NCBI RefSeq assembly: GCF_034932145.1
Contig: NZ_JAYGHV010000124.1
Coordinates: 1 to 57,216, forward strand
Direction of reading: 5' to 3'
Length of the DNA: 57,216 nucleotides
Source of the DNA: CCY15215 sp034932145
Lineage (GTDB): Bacteria; Cyanobacteriota; Cyanobacteriia; Cyanobacteriales; Spirulinaceae
Shown one piece after another: positions 34,959-43,711 of the stretch. The translations under genes and the position numbers were made by a program. Position 1 is the stretch's first letter; each line of letters opens with the position of its first letter. The notes beneath the pieces were generated by a model that was not told where the DNA came from, searched no databases, and saw only the letters and a program-made list of their open reading frames with translations.

Positions 34959-35996
34959 TTAAACACAGCCTTCTATCCAAGTAACTTCTGGGAGTTTCCC
35001 GCTTCTCATCTGCGTAACAATGCCTTTTTCATTGGTCTCAAATAGAACGCGATAATTTTGATTGGAGGCATCTTCCGGCACAAAAATTAAATATTTCCCA
35101 CCGGGAACATATTCATGACCCTCCTCCTCAATTTTACCGGGATAGAGGGCTTTAATGCGCTCTTCTGTATCGCCAACTTTTGCCCCGCTTAAGGTTGTAA
35201 TATTCTTTGTATTAACTTCAATGCGGGCAATTTTTCCCTCTGTTACCATATAGTAAACATCTTGAGGTTCTTTGGCTGCCTTATAATAAAAACAGCCCCC
35301 TTCTTCCCCACCACTCGATTCATTTACAAATTCAATTCCTGTTTTTTGGCTGGCTTCTGTAATGGTCATGCCAATTTCTACCCCACCCAATCCTGTTAAG
35401 GTTAATTTATTGGGAGGTTGTATTTGTTCCAAACAAGAACTATCTTCTGTCCCCAAACACTTTCCTTCTCGATCTAAAATGGCTACTTTGTCTACGGTGG
35501 GGAATTGCTTCAATGTTGCTTCGATCGCCTTATTAATGGGTGCGTTATCTTCTACAACAACCTCGCGACAGAATTTTAATTTAGCAACTTTCTCTTCGAT
35601 CGCGATCGCAAAGTCTTCCCCACAATTCGATTTTCCTTGCAATGCGATCGCCTGGGTCAAACCATTTTGTTTTTCATTTTCTGCGGGACCTTCCACCAAC
35701 TGCGCGATCGCAAATTTAGCTAAACCTTGACTATTTGTTTCTCGCCAAACAGGTTCTATACTACCATTTTTAGGGTAATAAACTTGCACGCGATAGGTGT
35801 TTTTTGCACTTTGGTTGGCTTGCGCTACAGGAGGTGTATCTGTTGACTGAGAGGTTGTCTCATTTTGGGTTGATTCGCTAACGGGAGGGACAGACTCGGA
35901 CGTTACTTTCGTGGGTTGCTGGGTGCAAGCTGCAATTACAAGCAACGTGACTGTTAAACTGGAAGCAAGTATGGATAATTGGTGGGGACGGGACAT
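34959..35996 (-). CDS. lipoprotein with GerMN (sporulation/germination-type) domain
   Basis: 345 residues. A signal peptide ends in the lipobox VIAAC (Cys24), followed by a Ser/Thr/Gln linker. A GerMN-like domain spans about residues 68-170 (TYRVQVYYPKNGS ... FAIAQLVEGPAENEK). A C-terminal beta domain (175-345) has paired Cys (GGCFYYKA, WIEGCV). Such proteins are found on the cell surface of many cyanobacteria with unknown role. It converges with arsC, 16 bases apart. Confidence 0.78.
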   Translation of the reverse strand: MSRPHQLSILASSLTVTLLVIAACTQQPTKVTSESVPPVSESTQNETTSQSTDTPPVAQANQSAKNTYRVQVYYPKNGSIEPVWRETNSQGLAKFAIAQLVEGPAENEKQNGLTQAIALQGKSNCGEDFAIAIEEKVAKLKFCREVVVEDNAPINKAIEATLKQFPTVDKVAILDREGKCLGTEDSSCLEQIQPPNKLTLTGLGGVEIGMTITEASQKTGIEFVNESSGGEEGGCFYYKAAKEPQDVYYMVTEGKIARIEVNTKNITTLSGAKVGDTEERIKALYPGKIEEEGHEYVPGGKYLIFVPEDASNQNYRVLFETNEKGIVTQMRSGKLPEVTWIEGCV

Positions 35997-36044
35997 GATT
36001 GAATTTACCCTAGTCTTGAGTGGATAAGTTATTTTTTTCTTTCT

Positions 36045-36281
36045 CTACTGTAGAAAAAAGTGGGGAGAGGCGATCGCCAATTGTGTAGATATTTGAACTG
36101 ACTTTTGTTTCTGGATTGTCGGGTTTTGCTGCTGAAGATTATTTACATTTTTCTTATTAATATCTGTAACAAAAATCGCACATCTTGATAAATTAGTGTA
36201 TAATTTTTCCTGTACCTTTGTCAAATCGTGAGGATTATCTCGCCCTTCGTAATAAGCTAAGACTTGAGGATCAGAACTCAA
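36045..36281 (-). CDS. doubtful small reading frame after mscS
   Basis: 78 codons opening with TTG that overlaps the mscS stop (TTGA). The peptide (SSDPQVLAYYEGRDNPHD at the start) has no known motif. No separate ribosome-binding site is seen, so it could only be read by coupling with mscS. It may be noncoding; I keep it as a low-confidence candidate because the 280-base gap is otherwise empty. Confidence 0.25.
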   Translation of the reverse strand: MSSDPQVLAYYEGRDNPHDLTKVQEKLYTNLSRCAIFVTDINKKNVNNLQQQNPTIQKQKSVQISTQLAIASPHFFLQ

Positions 36282-37918
36282 TCAATGTTTGACTCATCTT
36301 CCTGGGATATTGAGTTAGGGCGATCGCCAGTCGAATTCGATCGCCCCTCCAAAAACTTTAAAATTCCTGCTTCGAGTTGAGGAGATAATTGAATCGGAAT
36401 ATGCTGCGATCGCAAATTCAAATCTCGTTGCGGAAAAGGAATTTCAATTCCTTCTTGAGTCAATAATTCTTCAACGCGGAAATATAAATCGCTTTTAAGT
36501 AGAACTTGACGATTGGGATTGGCACTCCACACTAATAATTCAAAATCCAAAGAACCATCCCCAAAGCCAATAAAAATAACGCTAGGTGGTGGAGAAGAAA
36601 GAATTTCTAAATGTTCCCGTGCCGCTTGTAATAAAATATTTTTAACCGTGCTTATATTACTACCATAAGCAATACCAACGGGAAGATGCAAGCGAGAAAT
36701 AGGATTAGAATGCGTCCAATTAATCACTTCATCTTCCAGTAAGCGAGAGTTAGGAACAATAATGGAAATTTTGTCTAAAGTTTGTAAGATAATACTGCGA
36801 GCGCCAACTTTTTCAACTATTCCCATTTGCTCCTTCAATTCAATAAAATCTCCGACTTGAATCGAACCTTCAAATAGTAAGACGAGGCCGCTGGCAAAGT
36901 TCTTAGCAATATCTTGAAAACCTAAGCCGATACCCACCCCAATAGCACTACCAAATAGAGCTAAGGAACTCAAATTAATGCCCCAGATTTGTAAAACGAT
37001 AATAGTCGAGATTAGGAGCAAACTATAGCGCAGGAGAACCGAAATTACCTCTTGGGCTCCTCGTTCAATCCGCGTTAATTGTAGTAGGCGCGTTCGCAAG
37101 AATTTCATTGCAATGCCAACGGCAACAAATGTCCCCCAAAGCATCAATAATAAGAGCGCTAGATCGATAATGGAATAAGCCCGATCGCCTAATGTCACGA
37201 AAGAAGAAGTAAAACTCACCCGCAAAATTTCGCGAATTTCATAACTCCACTGACGAGATAAGGGAAATAAATCGGCAATAAAGAAAACAACACTTCCCCA
37301 TAACCAAGTTCGAGTTAGGAGAAGCATTAATTTAAAAAATAAAGTTGAATTGGAGGGAGGACCCTGGGATATGTCTTCTTCCTCTCGTTTCGCGATAAAC
37401 CGATCGCGAAGATAATGCCAGACCCGACCAATTCCCCAGTGCAAAGCGATCGCCACTAACAAGATCGCCCCCCCAAAAATGCCGCGATTTCGCAAATAAT
37501 CCGGTTGTTTTTCCTTTTGTGCTTCTCGCAGAACTTGTCGAAGTCGTTGCGTCCAAAATTCTGCTTGTTCTCGAGGGGTTCTTCCTTCTCGTAAATCTTG
37601 CTCTGTTACCGTTAGGAGATAAAGATCGTTGACTCGGACGACGATTGATTTATTTTGGTTCTCAATCACAATTTTGGGGGCTTTCTGGGATTCGGCGATT
37701 TCTTGTAGGCGATCGCTAATAGACTGAGCGCGATCGCTGGCTTTGAACTCTTCAAATGCTCCCACTTCAAAGACCACGCGGCCATTGAGGACGACAGGAA
37801 CTTTAGTTTCCACATTGGCCCAAACCGGAAGGATTGAAAGACAAAGGACCAAGGCGATCGCCAGGATCATTCTTTTCCAGAAAACGGCGATCCTCCGATT
37901 AATTGAAGGTCTGAACAT
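36278..37918 (-). CDS. MscS-family mechanosensitive ion channel
   Basis: 546 residues. A signal peptide (to about residue 34) is followed by a periplasmic domain (35-140) and about five membrane helices. The MscS pore helix and beta domain follow (GSAIGVGIGLGFQDIAKNFASGLVLLFEG, split here as GSAIGVGIGLGFQD and FASGLVLLFEG; then GDFIELKEQMGIVEKVGARS and IVPNSRLLEDEVINW). It opens under membrane tension to release solutes in osmotic downshock. It starts 6 bases after uppS on the same strand, so the two are co-transcribed. Confidence 0.92.
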   Translation of the reverse strand: MFRPSINRRIAVFWKRMILAIALVLCLSILPVWANVETKVPVVLNGRVVFEVGAFEEFKASDRAQSISDRLQEIAESQKAPKIVIENQNKSIVVRVNDLYLLTVTEQDLREGRTPREQAEFWTQRLRQVLREAQKEKQPDYLRNRGIFGGAILLVAIALHWGIGRVWHYLRDRFIAKREEEDISQGPPSNSTLFFKLMLLLTRTWLWGSVVFFIADLFPLSRQWSYEIREILRVSFTSSFVTLGDRAYSIIDLALLLLMLWGTFVAVGIAMKFLRTRLLQLTRIERGAQEVISVLLRYSLLLISTIIVLQIWGINLSSLALFGSAIGVGIGLGFQDIAKNFASGLVLLFEGSIQVGDFIELKEQMGIVEKVGARSIILQTLDKISIIVPNSRLLEDEVINWTHSNPISRLHLPVGIAYGSNISTVKNILLQAAREHLEILSSPPPSVIFIGFGDGSLDFELLVWSANPNRQVLLKSDLYFRVEELLTQEGIEIPFPQRDLNLRSQHIPIQLSPQLEAGILKFLEGRSNSTGDRPNSISQEDESNID

Positions 37919-37924
37919 TCTTTT

Positions 37925-38689
37925 TTAAATCTTTTTGCCAACCTTACCAAAACGCCGTTCTCTTTGCTGATAATCAATTAAGGCTTGATGAAATGCCTCT
38001 CGATCAAAAGCAGGCCAGGGGGTTTCCGTCACGTAAATTTCAGCATAGGCCATTTGCCAGAGGAGAAAATTACTGATCCGCATTTCTCCACTGGTGCGAA
38101 TGAGGAGATCGGGGTTAGAGAGATCGTGAGTATAAAGGTGTTCCTCAAATATTTGTTCGTCGATCGCCTCGGGTTCGATCTCTCCTGTTTTGACCTTCTT
38201 GGCGATTTCCCGACAGGCTTGGATAATTTCCTGTCGTCCCCCATAATTAGTGGCGACGGTAAATTCAACATCTTGATTGTTCTTGGTATCTTCCATCGAT
38301 CGCGCAATTTCCTCTTGCAGAGAAGGGGGTAATGCCTCCAAATTCCCCACAAAACGAATGCGAACGTTTTCCGCCATCATTTCCGCCAATTCGCGCCGCA
38401 AAACCTTCTCAAATAGGGTCATAAGGAATTCCACTTCTTCAATGGGACGACCCCAATTTTCCGTAGAAAACGCATATACGGTTAGAGCCGGAATGCCCCA
38501 ATCTTTGCAGCACCGCAATAAATCCTTGAGGGCGTATACTCCTTGTCGGTGTCCCATAATGCGAGGCATTCCTTTGCGTTTAGCCCAGCGACCATTGCCA
38601 TCCATAATGGCAGCAACGTGCTTGGGCAGGCGATCGCGATCGAGATCGGGAGGCAATACTTCTAACAACGTTTTTTGTTTGCCAATCAT
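37925..38689 (-). CDS. uppS: isoprenyl transferase (undecaprenyl diphosphate synthase)
   Basis: 254 residues of the cis-prenyltransferase family. The catalytic HVAAIMDGNGRWAKRKG holds the Asp of the DGNGRW motif. HRQGVYALKD, YAFSTENWGRP and DLLIRTSGEMRISNFLLWQ are all intact. It makes the lipid carrier for peptidoglycan and surface glycans. It is first in the uppS-mscS operon and divergent from ylqF. Confidence 0.96.
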   Translation of the reverse strand: MIGKQKTLLEVLPPDLDRDRLPKHVAAIMDGNGRWAKRKGMPRIMGHRQGVYALKDLLRCCKDWGIPALTVYAFSTENWGRPIEEVEFLMTLFEKVLRRELAEMMAENVRIRFVGNLEALPPSLQEEIARSMEDTKNNQDVEFTVATNYGGRQEIIQACREIAKKVKTGEIEPEAIDEQIFEEHLYTHDLSNPDLLIRTSGEMRISNFLLWQMAYAEIYVTETPWPAFDREAFHQALIDYQQRERRFGKVGKKI

Positions 38690-38896
38690 TGAATTTTTCC
38701 GTTGAAGACTCAGCCATATATCGGTTGAACCTCAAGACAAGAGGTTATTTTTCGGGTTATTTGGTTTGTTTTTGCAACAAATCTTAATGATTATACCTCG
38801 ATTGTTATTTTAGGAAGAGTTGAGAATTAAGGTTGGGGGACGGAACAACGAACTTGCAACGTTTAACCCAACTGTCGATCGTTGAAAATTGAAAAC

Positions 38897-39736
38897 ATGA
38901 GTCCTGCTATTCAATGGTATCCCGGTCACATCGCCAAAGCCGAGCGACAACTGAAAGAAAATCTCAAGCGCGTGGATGTGGTTTTAGAAGTCCTCGATGC
39001 GAGAATTCCCTTAGCGACGCAACATCCCCAGGTGAAAGAATGGATTCAGCATAAACCCCGTCTCCTCATTCTCAATCGTATGGATATGATTCCTGCTTCC
39101 TTACATCATACTTGGCGCAAGTGGTTTGAGGAGCGGGGCGAAACTCTTTATCTTACGGATGCCAAACAGGGAAAAGGCGTTAATGCGATCGCCAAAGCTG
39201 CCCAAAAAATGGAGACGGGGGTTAACCAACGACGGCGCGATCGCGGCATGAAACCTCGTCCCGTTCGTGCGGTGGCGATCGGGTTTCCTAATGTGGGCAA
39301 ATCTGCTCTCATTAACCGTTTGGTGGGGCGTAAAGCGGTGAAAAGTGCCAGGCGTGCGGGGGTGACCAGGCAGTTACAATGGGTGCGAATTTCCGAAGAA
39401 ATCGAGCTTCTAGACGCACCTGGAATTATTCCTTGGCGTTTGGATAATCAAGAAGATGCGCTAAAATTAGCCATTTGTGAGGATATTGGCGAGGCATCTT
39501 ATGAAAATCAATGGGTTGCTGCAACTTTAGTCGATCTTTTAAAGGCGAGTGACTATGGTGAAGTGCTGACTTCTCGCTACGGCCTCGATCCGACGGATAG
39601 GACAGGAGAAGAATATATTTATCAGTTGGGGGGCGATCGCTATCACGGTGACGTAGAAAGGGTGGCTGTTCTGCTTTTAAATGATTTTCGCAAGGGTATT
39701 ATGGGACAAATTCCTTTAGAAATGCCTTACATTTAA
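38897..39736 (+). CDS. ylqF: ribosome biogenesis GTPase YlqF/RbgA
   Basis: 279 residues from ATG 38897 (MSPAIQWYPGHIAKAERQL, the typical family start; an in-frame TTG at 38882 is not favoured). The GTPase motifs are circularly permuted: NRMD (G4) comes before GFPNVGKSALINRLVG (G1) and LDAPGIIP (G3). RbgA acts in late assembly of the 50S subunit. Confidence 0.95.
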   Translation: MSPAIQWYPGHIAKAERQLKENLKRVDVVLEVLDARIPLATQHPQVKEWIQHKPRLLILNRMDMIPASLHHTWRKWFEERGETLYLTDAKQGKGVNAIAKAAQKMETGVNQRRRDRGMKPRPVRAVAIGFPNVGKSALINRLVGRKAVKSARRAGVTRQLQWVRISEEIELLDAPGIIPWRLDNQEDALKLAICEDIGEASYENQWVAATLVDLLKASDYGEVLTSRYGLDPTDRTGEEYIYQLGGDRYHGDVERVAVLLLNDFRKGIMGQIPLEMPYI

Positions 39737-39750
39737 AAGATGGAATTAAC

Positions 39751-40383
39751 TTAGAAAATATGCAAGTATTTGTGCAATTGGGGGGATAATCGAGCGTGGG
39801 GAAATTCTCTTAATAAATTTAGGGTGAGAGGAATGGTGCGATCGCGATCGTTCCATTCGGGTTGAAAAAAGAGAGGAGATTCTGCTTGCAAATACTGTTG
39901 ATAAAAATAAGGTTCTTTGCCGTCACTAATAACAATTTTAATTTCATTGGCACGCTGCCAAAATTCAGAAATAACAGGAAATTCAGGGTTAAGATGTTCT
40001 TTAGGGCTTAGGGTTATCCACACTGTTTCTGATAGTAACTGCCAGCGAGATCCCGAGGTTTCGATGGAGATTTTTTTGCCTGTTTTCAGAATTGCCTCGG
40101 TTAAAGGTTTAAGATTGGTTTGAAAAAAAGGTTCGCCTCCGGAAATAACCACGCGATCGCTTTTCAGTTCGGCAATTAAATCGGCAATGTCTACTTTTTG
40201 GGCTGCGATCGCCCCTCCTCCGTCAGCATAACCCGTATCGCACCAAGGACATTTTACGGGACATCCATAAAGGCGAATAAAGTCGCAAGGTGTTCCGATC
40301 CAATAGCCTTCACCTTGGATGGTTTGTTGAAAAGTTTCGTGAATTAGGAGGAATGGCATCAAAATAATTTGGCGATTTTTCAC
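39751..40383 (-). CDS. queE: 7-carboxy-7-deazaguanine synthase (radical SAM)
   Basis: 210 residues. TIQGEGYWIGTPCDFIRLYG is followed by the radical-SAM cluster site CPVKCPWC (Cx3Cx2C) and VVISGGEPFF. It makes CDG, the first deazaguanine intermediate toward queuosine. The start may be GTG at 40383, which overlaps the stop of the upstream small gene by four bases (GTGA), or ATG at 40359 (MPFLLIHETF), closer to the normal family start. It appears translationally coupled to the DUF6887-like gene, an unusual partner. Confidence 0.92.
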   Translation of the reverse strand: MKNRQIILMPFLLIHETFQQTIQGEGYWIGTPCDFIRLYGCPVKCPWCDTGYADGGGAIAAQKVDIADLIAELKSDRVVISGGEPFFQTNLKPLTEAILKTGKKISIETSGSRWQLLSETVWITLSPKEHLNPEFPVISEFWQRANEIKIVISDGKEPYFYQQYLQAESPLFFQPEWNDRDRTIPLTLNLLREFPHARLSPQLHKYLHIF

Positions 40384-40586
40384 TCATAATATCGCTCTTT
40401 CTGAAAACGGCGATGTTGTTCGAGTAGTGCGGAAAACTGTTCGGTATTTACCTCCCCATAAACTTTGTCTTGAGGTTGGCAATCAATACGCTCCATTAAT
40501 ACCTGAAATGCAGTTTGATCGTGTCGATGGTCTAGAACATACTTTTTTAGTTCTTTCATTGTCATTATTTGAAAGTCAGATTTCAT
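40380..40586 (-). CDS. DUF6887-like small protein
   Basis: 68 residues from ATG 40584-40586 (MKSDFQIMTMKELKKYVLDH), with GGAGG 7 bases upstream. Highly charged and soluble. The pattern (an opening MTxxELxxYVLxHR, then a ~25-residue acidic tail) resembles a family paired with DUF6888 across cyanobacteria. Its first codons overlap the end of the DUF6888-like gene by 11 bases, so the two are translated together. Its function is unknown. The small overlapping pair has the look of a toxin-antitoxin unit, which is speculation. Confidence 0.65.
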   Translation of the reverse strand: MKSDFQIMTMKELKKYVLDHRHDQTAFQVLMERIDCQPQDKVYGEVNTEQFSALLEQHRRFQKERYYE

Positions 40587-40758
40587 TGACAAACCTCCAA
40601 TTTCCGTTTGGATAAATCTCGATTAAAATTTCTTCTCCTGTTAGAATGATAGCATTCCCCGTTCTGGCATCCAAACGAACCATATCCACAGAAAGATACA
40701 TATTGGTGAGGTTCTGGCACAATTGAAAGCATTGGAACGCCTGTTGAGTCGTTGGCAA
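40576..40758 (-). CDS. DUF6888-like small protein
   Basis: 60 residues from a TTG start (40758) with GAGGT 7 bases before it, giving MPTTQQAFQCFQLCQNLTNM. An upstream GTG (40776) has no ribosome-binding site. Conserved features are CxxLCQxLTN, VRLDARTGNAIILTGEE and a C-terminal WRF. It is the partner of the DUF6887-like gene, which overlaps its end. The role is unknown. It is divergent from Uma2, 84 bases apart. Confidence 0.65.
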   Translation of the reverse strand: MPTTQQAFQCFQLCQNLTNMYLSVDMVRLDARTGNAIILTGEEILIEIYPNGNWRFVNEI

Positions 40759-40842
40759 GTATTTTACCTCTTTCACAATTATACAATTATAAAACTATCC
40801 CAACCCGAAACCCATAAAATTCTAAAAGTAAAGGATAATTCC

Positions 40843-41406
40843 ATGTTGAAAATACCAACAAAATTATTGTCACTGGAAGAATTTTTGCACATACCAGAGA
40901 CAAAACCTGCGAATGAATATATTAACGGAGAAATCATTCAAAAACCAATGCCTCAAGGAAAGCACAGTATTCTGCAACGGGAATTGAGTTTTGCGCTAAC
41001 ACTTGCCTTGAAAACCGAAAAAATTGCCCAAGCATTTCCCGAATTACGGTGTACATTTGGTGGGCGATCGATTGTTCCAGATGTTTCCGTTTTTCGTACA
41101 GAAAGAATTCCCCGCGATCGCGATGGACAAGTGGCCAATTTATTCCATCTCCATCCAGATTGGACTATTGAGATTTTATCGCCTCAGCAGAGCCAAAGCA
41201 AGGTTATTCGCAACATTCTCTATTGTCTCGATCATGGGACTGAAATGGGGTGGTTGTTGGACCCAGCAGAATCATTAATCTTTGTCTATGGGATCGATCG
41301 ATCGGTGCGCGTATTTGAGGATATAAATGTAGTGTTACCAATGCCAGAGTTTGCTGGAGTGTTTCAGCTTAAGCTGGGTGAGATATTTGCTTGGTTGAAA
41401 GAGTAG
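40843..41406 (+). CDS. Uma2-family (DUF820) endonuclease-fold protein
   Basis: 187 residues. The start is ATG 40843 (MLKIPTKLLSLEEFL), with AAAGGA 7 bases upstream; the longer open frame from 40723 overlaps the divergent gene. Uma2 features are present: NEYINGEIIQKPMPQGKHS, SIVPDVSVFR and DWTIEILSPQQSQSKV with the PD-(D/E)xK residues. These proteins are abundant in cyanobacteria; nuclease activity is inferred from the fold and no function is established. The stop codon lies inside a dispersed repeat. Confidence 0.85.
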   Translation: MLKIPTKLLSLEEFLHIPETKPANEYINGEIIQKPMPQGKHSILQRELSFALTLALKTEKIAQAFPELRCTFGGRSIVPDVSVFRTERIPRDRDGQVANLFHLHPDWTIEILSPQQSQSKVIRNILYCLDHGTEMGWLLDPAESLIFVYGIDRSVRVFEDINVVLPMPEFAGVFQLKLGEIFAWLKE

Positions 41407-41463
41407 GGGCGTTGCATGAAACGCCCCTACAGAATACATAAACCGAGGGTTTTGTCAACCCCA
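41403..41463 (-). repeat. dispersed palindromic repeat, copy 2
   Basis: Reverse of the unit at 11333. It opens with a perfect 11-bp stem, GTAGGGGCGTT (41403-41413) and AACGCCCCTAC (41420-41430), and ends with the complement of GGGTTGACAAAA. It supplies the stop codon (TAG) of Uma2 and can serve as its transcription end. Confidence 0.8.
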
Positions 41464-41511
41464 GTACATGAATAATTACAGAGCAGTTTCATATTAAAAA
41501 TTCATTGATTG

Positions 41512-42393
41512 TTATTGATTCTTAGGCGATGATAAGAGATTTTTTGCGGTTTGCAAGAAATTTTTAAACTCTTCTTTTTCTCTCATTTTTGCAAAGATAA
41601 TTTTGGATTCAACTAGAGTAATATATTTATCTGGAATCAGAAAAATTGCTTGTTCTAAAGTTCTGATGACACCATTAATATCTCCTAGTAGAGTATAACA
41701 AACTGCTTGTTCGTACCAAAATATATCATTTTCACAGTCAAACTCTAAAGCGCGACGGTAACTCGATATAGCAGCATATAAACATCCTTGTTTTTGCAAA
41801 ATATTTCCCCGTTGATACCATGACCAACAATCATTAGGTTTAATGTGTAATGCACGTTCATAGAAGCACAATGCTTGCTCTAAATTGCCAATTTCTTGAT
41901 AGGCATCTCCTTGGCGATAAATCGACCAAAAATCATCACTACGAATAGTTAATGCTTTCTCAAAACAGGCGATCGCATCTTCATAATGCTTGCTTTTGCG
42001 CCAGGCTTCTCCTTGTTTGTAATAACTCCAATAATCTTCCGGTCTGATTTCTAAGGCACTCTGAAAATAAGCGATCGCCCGTTCGTATTCTTGTAATTCC
42101 TCTAAAGCAATACAGCCCATTTCATACCAAGGCCAATAAGAATGAGAATTAATTTGCAAGGCTTTATGATAACTCTCCAAGGCCTCTCCATAATACCGCA
42201 TTTTCTCCAAAACCCCGCCACGATGATACCATACCCAATAATCATCGGGTTGATATTCTAATGCCTTATCATAATAAATTAAAGCCTCCTCATAATAACT
42301 GCGATCGTGCAGTTCTCGTGCCTGTTCGTACCACTGTTGATAGTGTTCTAATTGTGCTTCTAATAATCGTTCGCTGGGATAATTCATCATCAT
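41512..42393 (-). CDS. tetratricopeptide repeat protein
   Basis: 293 residues built of about seven 34-residue TPR units with an unusual aromatic pattern (repeats of DDYWVWYHRG, SYWPWYEMG, DYWSYYKQG, DCWSWYQRG). No other domain and no signal peptide. Three ATG codons stand in a row at the start. It probably serves as a protein-binding scaffold; the partner is unknown. Confidence 0.85.
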   Translation of the reverse strand: MMMNYPSERLLEAQLEHYQQWYEQARELHDRSYYEEALIYYDKALEYQPDDYWVWYHRGGVLEKMRYYGEALESYHKALQINSHSYWPWYEMGCIALEELQEYERAIAYFQSALEIRPEDYWSYYKQGEAWRKSKHYEDAIACFEKALTIRSDDFWSIYRQGDAYQEIGNLEQALCFYERALHIKPNDCWSWYQRGNILQKQGCLYAAISSYRRALEFDCENDIFWYEQAVCYTLLGDINGVIRTLEQAIFLIPDKYITLVESKIIFAKMREKEEFKNFLQTAKNLLSSPKNQ

Positions 42394-42482
42394 TATTTTT
42401 AAGATTTATTCGCGATCGCAGTCCTTAAGCAGTATCCTAATTAATCGTTGATACCCGATCTTGTTTTAAAAATCCGTTAGCA

Positions 42483-43694
42483 ATGTTACCAACTGACCTT
42501 CTTAGTTATCGTATGAATGGGGAAGCGATCGCCCCCAAACGCTTAAACCTAGATGCCAATGCGATCGCCCTTGCAGCAGAACAAATTGAATGCTTTCAAA
42601 ATTGTCTGGGAAAAACCCAAGGAGAACTCGATCGCCAACTTAGAGACTTAGAAGGGGATAGTCCTGATTATCGCGTAAAGCGGGGACTGGCTCACCTCCT
42701 GAGAAATAGTTTTTCAACTTTTGAAATTGTTAGTCCTCTCGAACCCCAATTATTACGACAGCGTGTTTTTTCTCATGCCGCAGCGACTCCTCCTCTCCCT
42801 AACAATCGTAACCCAAGTTTAGAATCTTTATCCAGTATTTTATCAAAAGAACTGAATCGAGAAGTTTTACCGGTTGAGATTCAAAAGGGACTCTACGCCG
42901 ATCTACAAGAAAATCGTATTTTAACTGAATTTGAAACTCCTGCCCCGGATACATTACTGCATCGTTACAATTTGTCTCAAGTTCAAGGTATTTTCTATCG
43001 TGCCAGCGAAGTCACTCTCAATGCCCATCGTAATGTTCCTGGAGAATATAAACTCTTATTCCGCTATTTAAAACTGTTTCAACTCATGTTTTATATTGAA
43101 GGAGATGTAGAGCATGGATTTACAATTACCCTAGATGGACCTACCAGTTTATTTAAGTCTAGCACGCGCTATGGATTAGCTTTTGCAAAAATGCTGCCTG
43201 CTCTTCTTCATGTTACGAAATGGAGTTTAAAAGCTGTTTTGCAGCATAAAGATTTTTACACGGGAGCAAAAAAGAAGGGGGTTTTTGAATTGGACGATCG
43301 CTGCAATTTAGTCACTCATTATCCTCCTGGAAAGCCTTATGATAGCATGATTGAAGAATCTTTTGCGAAACGGTGGGAAAAAACAAAAACTGAGTGGGTT
43401 TTAGAGAGAGAAGTGAATCTGATTCCTATTCCAGGCAGTGTGATGATTCCTGATTTTCGTTTGGTACATCCTGACGGAAAAGATTATATTCTAGAAATTG
43501 TTGGCTATTGGCGACCTGAGTATTTACGCAAAAAGTTCTCGCAAGTTCGTCAGTCTGATGTTGATAATTTAATTTTAGCAATTTCCGAGCGTTTAAATTT
43601 AGAAAAGTCTGGCATTAAAATGGAGGATGTCCCCGCAAAAGTTATTTGGTTTAAAGATAAATTATCCCCGAAAGCAGTTTTAGAAATATTGTAA
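42483..43694 (+). CDS. DUF790 family (Bax1-like) nuclease
   Basis: 403 residues. The N-terminal half resembles DUF790/Bax1, which in archaea partners the XPB helicase and cuts DNA. The C-terminal PD-(D/E)xK core is visible: MIPDFRLVHPDGKDYILEIV, with Asp near 323 and Glu near 338, followed by GYWRPEYLRKK. In other genomes the gene often sits next to an XPB-like helicase; none is in this window. A role in DNA repair is inferred from the archaeal work. Confidence 0.82.
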   Translation: MLPTDLLSYRMNGEAIAPKRLNLDANAIALAAEQIECFQNCLGKTQGELDRQLRDLEGDSPDYRVKRGLAHLLRNSFSTFEIVSPLEPQLLRQRVFSHAAATPPLPNNRNPSLESLSSILSKELNREVLPVEIQKGLYADLQENRILTEFETPAPDTLLHRYNLSQVQGIFYRASEVTLNAHRNVPGEYKLLFRYLKLFQLMFYIEGDVEHGFTITLDGPTSLFKSSTRYGLAFAKMLPALLHVTKWSLKAVLQHKDFYTGAKKKGVFELDDRCNLVTHYPPGKPYDSMIEESFAKRWEKTKTEWVLEREVNLIPIPGSVMIPDFRLVHPDGKDYILEIVGYWRPEYLRKKFSQVRQSDVDNLILAISERLNLEKSGIKMEDVPAKVIWFKDKLSPKAVLEIL

Positions 43695-43711
43695 AGAAAA
43701 AGGATAGTAAA

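Noticed and set aside
38728..38750. Hairpin AACCTC/GAGGTT followed by ATTTTT as a terminator
   Set aside because: No plus-strand gene lies upstream; it sits in the divergent uppS/ylqF gap, so a terminator role is not supported.
40583..40786. 67-codon frame overlapping the DUF6888-like gene
   Set aside because: Same strand, shifted frame; the DUF6888-like frame has the conserved motif and a good ribosome-binding site.
40723..40842. Longer N-terminus for Uma2
   Set aside because: Would overlap the divergent DUF6888-like gene; ATG at 40843 has AAAGGA upstream and starts at the family consensus.
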